Shown: positions 5,357 to 5,968 of the stretch, in pieces
How positions within the stretch are numbered: position 1 is the first letter of the stretch
Layout: each line of letters starts with the position of its first letter
NCBI GenBank assembly: GCA_024641445.1
Contig: JAHEDA010000155.1
Location: 1-5,968 of the forward strand
Source of the DNA: Gammaproteobacteria bacterium
GTDB taxonomy: Bacteria > Pseudomonadota > Gammaproteobacteria > UBA6429 > Thiohalophilaceae
Reading direction: 5' to 3'
DNA: 5,968 nucleotides
Made by a program: the position numbers and the translations under genes
The notes under the pieces: generated by a model
Told to the model about the DNA's origin: nothing
Seen by the model: the letters and a program-made list of their open reading frames with translations, nothing else
Databases searched by the model: none

Positions 5357-5968
5357 ATGACATTACGGCGTGTAGTCGTCACCGGATTGGGCATCGTATC
5401 CAGTATCGGTAATAACAAGCAGGAGGTTGTGGCGAGCCTGCGGGCGGGTCGTTCGGGTATTGAATTTTCTCAGGAGTATGCCGATCTCGGTTTTCGCTCC
5501 CACGTCCATGGCCCGATTCGCCTGAATCTCGATGAGATGATCGATCGTAAGCTAAAACGCTTCATGGGGGATGGCGCAGCCTTCAACTATTTGGCCATGC
5601 AACAGGCAATTGCGGATGCGGGCCTCGAAGAGGGTGACGTCTCGAATCCCCGTTCGGGCCTGGTGGTCGGCTCGGGTGGCCCCTCGACCTCCAATATTGT
5701 CGATGCCGCAGACATTCTGCGTAGCAAGGGTCTCAAGCGTGTTGGCCCCTATATGGTGACCCGCTCCATGTCCAGTACCAACTCTGCCTGTCTGGCGACC
5801 CCGTTCAAGATTAAGGGTGTTAACTATTCGATAACCTCGGCCTGCTCGACCAGCGCCCACTGCGTGGGTCACGGTGCCGAGCTGATCCAAATGAGTAAAC
5901 AGGACATCGTCTTTGCCGGAGGCGGTGAAGAGGTGCACTGGACGCTCTCGGTATTGTTCGATGCCATG
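5357..5968 (+). CDS. fabB: 3-oxoacyl-ACP synthase I FabB (KAS I), 3' end outside window
   Basis: The first 204 codons are present and the frame is open at the right edge; E. coli FabB is about 406 residues. FabB condenses malonyl-ACP with acyl-ACP and is the enzyme that extends cis-3-decenoyl-ACP made by FabA. Diagnostic stretches are VVVTGLGIVSSIGNN at the N-terminus, RSGIEFSQEY, GLVVGSGGPSTSN, SACLATPFKIKGVNYS, then ITSACSTSAHC with nucleophile Cys163, the same number as in E. coli, and DIVFAGGGEEVHW. These separate it from FabF-type enzymes. The later catalytic histidines lie outside the window. The start is ATG 5357, with AAGGGG at 5343-5348 eight bases upstream. That site overlaps the fabA stop codon and only 12 bases separate the genes, so fabA and fabB are almost certainly one operon. 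Confidence 0.97.
   Translation, partial: MTLRRVVVTGLGIVSSIGNNKQEVVASLRAGRSGIEFSQEYADLGFRSHVHGPIRLNLDEMIDRKLKRFMGDGAAFNYLAMQQAIADAGLEEGDVSNPRSGLVVGSGGPSTSNIVDAADILRSKGLKRVGPYMVTRSMSSTNSACLATPFKIKGVNYSITSACSTSAHCVGHGAELIQMSKQDIVFAGGGEEVHWTLSVLFDAM

Noticed and set aside
5552..5938. 128-residue minus-strand open frame inside fabB
   Set aside because: It lies entirely antisense to unmistakable fabB coding sequence and shows no recognisable motif.
1..5968. Defence system, mobile element or CRISPR array
   Set aside because: No transposase, integrase, nuclease, toxin-antitoxin pair or spaced repeat array is seen; all genes fit a chromosomal housekeeping setting.

Overview
The window is a densely packed stretch of bacterial chromosome, most likely from a gammaproteobacterium. 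The main reasons are the adjacent fabA-fabB pair (anaerobic unsaturated fatty acid synthesis), a SelO that ends in the Cys-Ser-Ser tail seen in enteric-type SelO, and an LpxA, which implies a lipid A outer membrane. I see no insertion sequence, tRNA, rRNA, CRISPR array or prophage gene, so this looks like ordinary chromosome and not a mobile island. Genus cannot be read from the sequence; a free-living lineage outside the Enterobacterales is a reasonable guess.

Left part (1-1763, plus strand). The window opens inside the 3' end of a gene whose C-terminus resembles ATP-grasp ligases. Fourteen bases later comes a radical SAM enzyme of the AmrS (AmmeMemoRadiSam) type with an unusual cysteine-rich tail, probably cotranscribed with the ligase. 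After an 82-base gap holding a possible promoter and hairpins there is a small 114-residue pentapeptide-repeat protein.

Middle (1800-3254, minus strand). selO, a pseudokinase-fold protein AMPylase, converges on the pentapeptide gene and diverges from the next gene across an 86-base region. That region holds a candidate selO promoter that would leave a leader of only about nine bases, and the selO start has no visible Shine-Dalgarno sequence.

Right part (3341-5968, plus strand). Four genes act on acyl chains: a DUF4442 hotdog-fold thioesterase-like protein, an LpxA acyltransferase outside its usual lpxD-fabZ-lpxA-lpxB cluster, fabA, and the first half of fabB. FabA acts on 3-hydroxyacyl-ACP, the same class of intermediate that LpxA uses, and FabB extends the cis-3-decenoyl-ACP that FabA makes. 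This end therefore looks like a small acyl-ACP hub linking lipid A and membrane fatty acids. The DUF4442 and lpxA genes are probably cotranscribed. fabAB probably has its own promoter, with a symmetric stem-loop and a palindrome in its leader.

No complete, clearly new system is evident. The items most worth following are the AmrS-like enzyme with its altered C-terminus beside an ATP-grasp gene, and the displaced lpxA beside fabAB.
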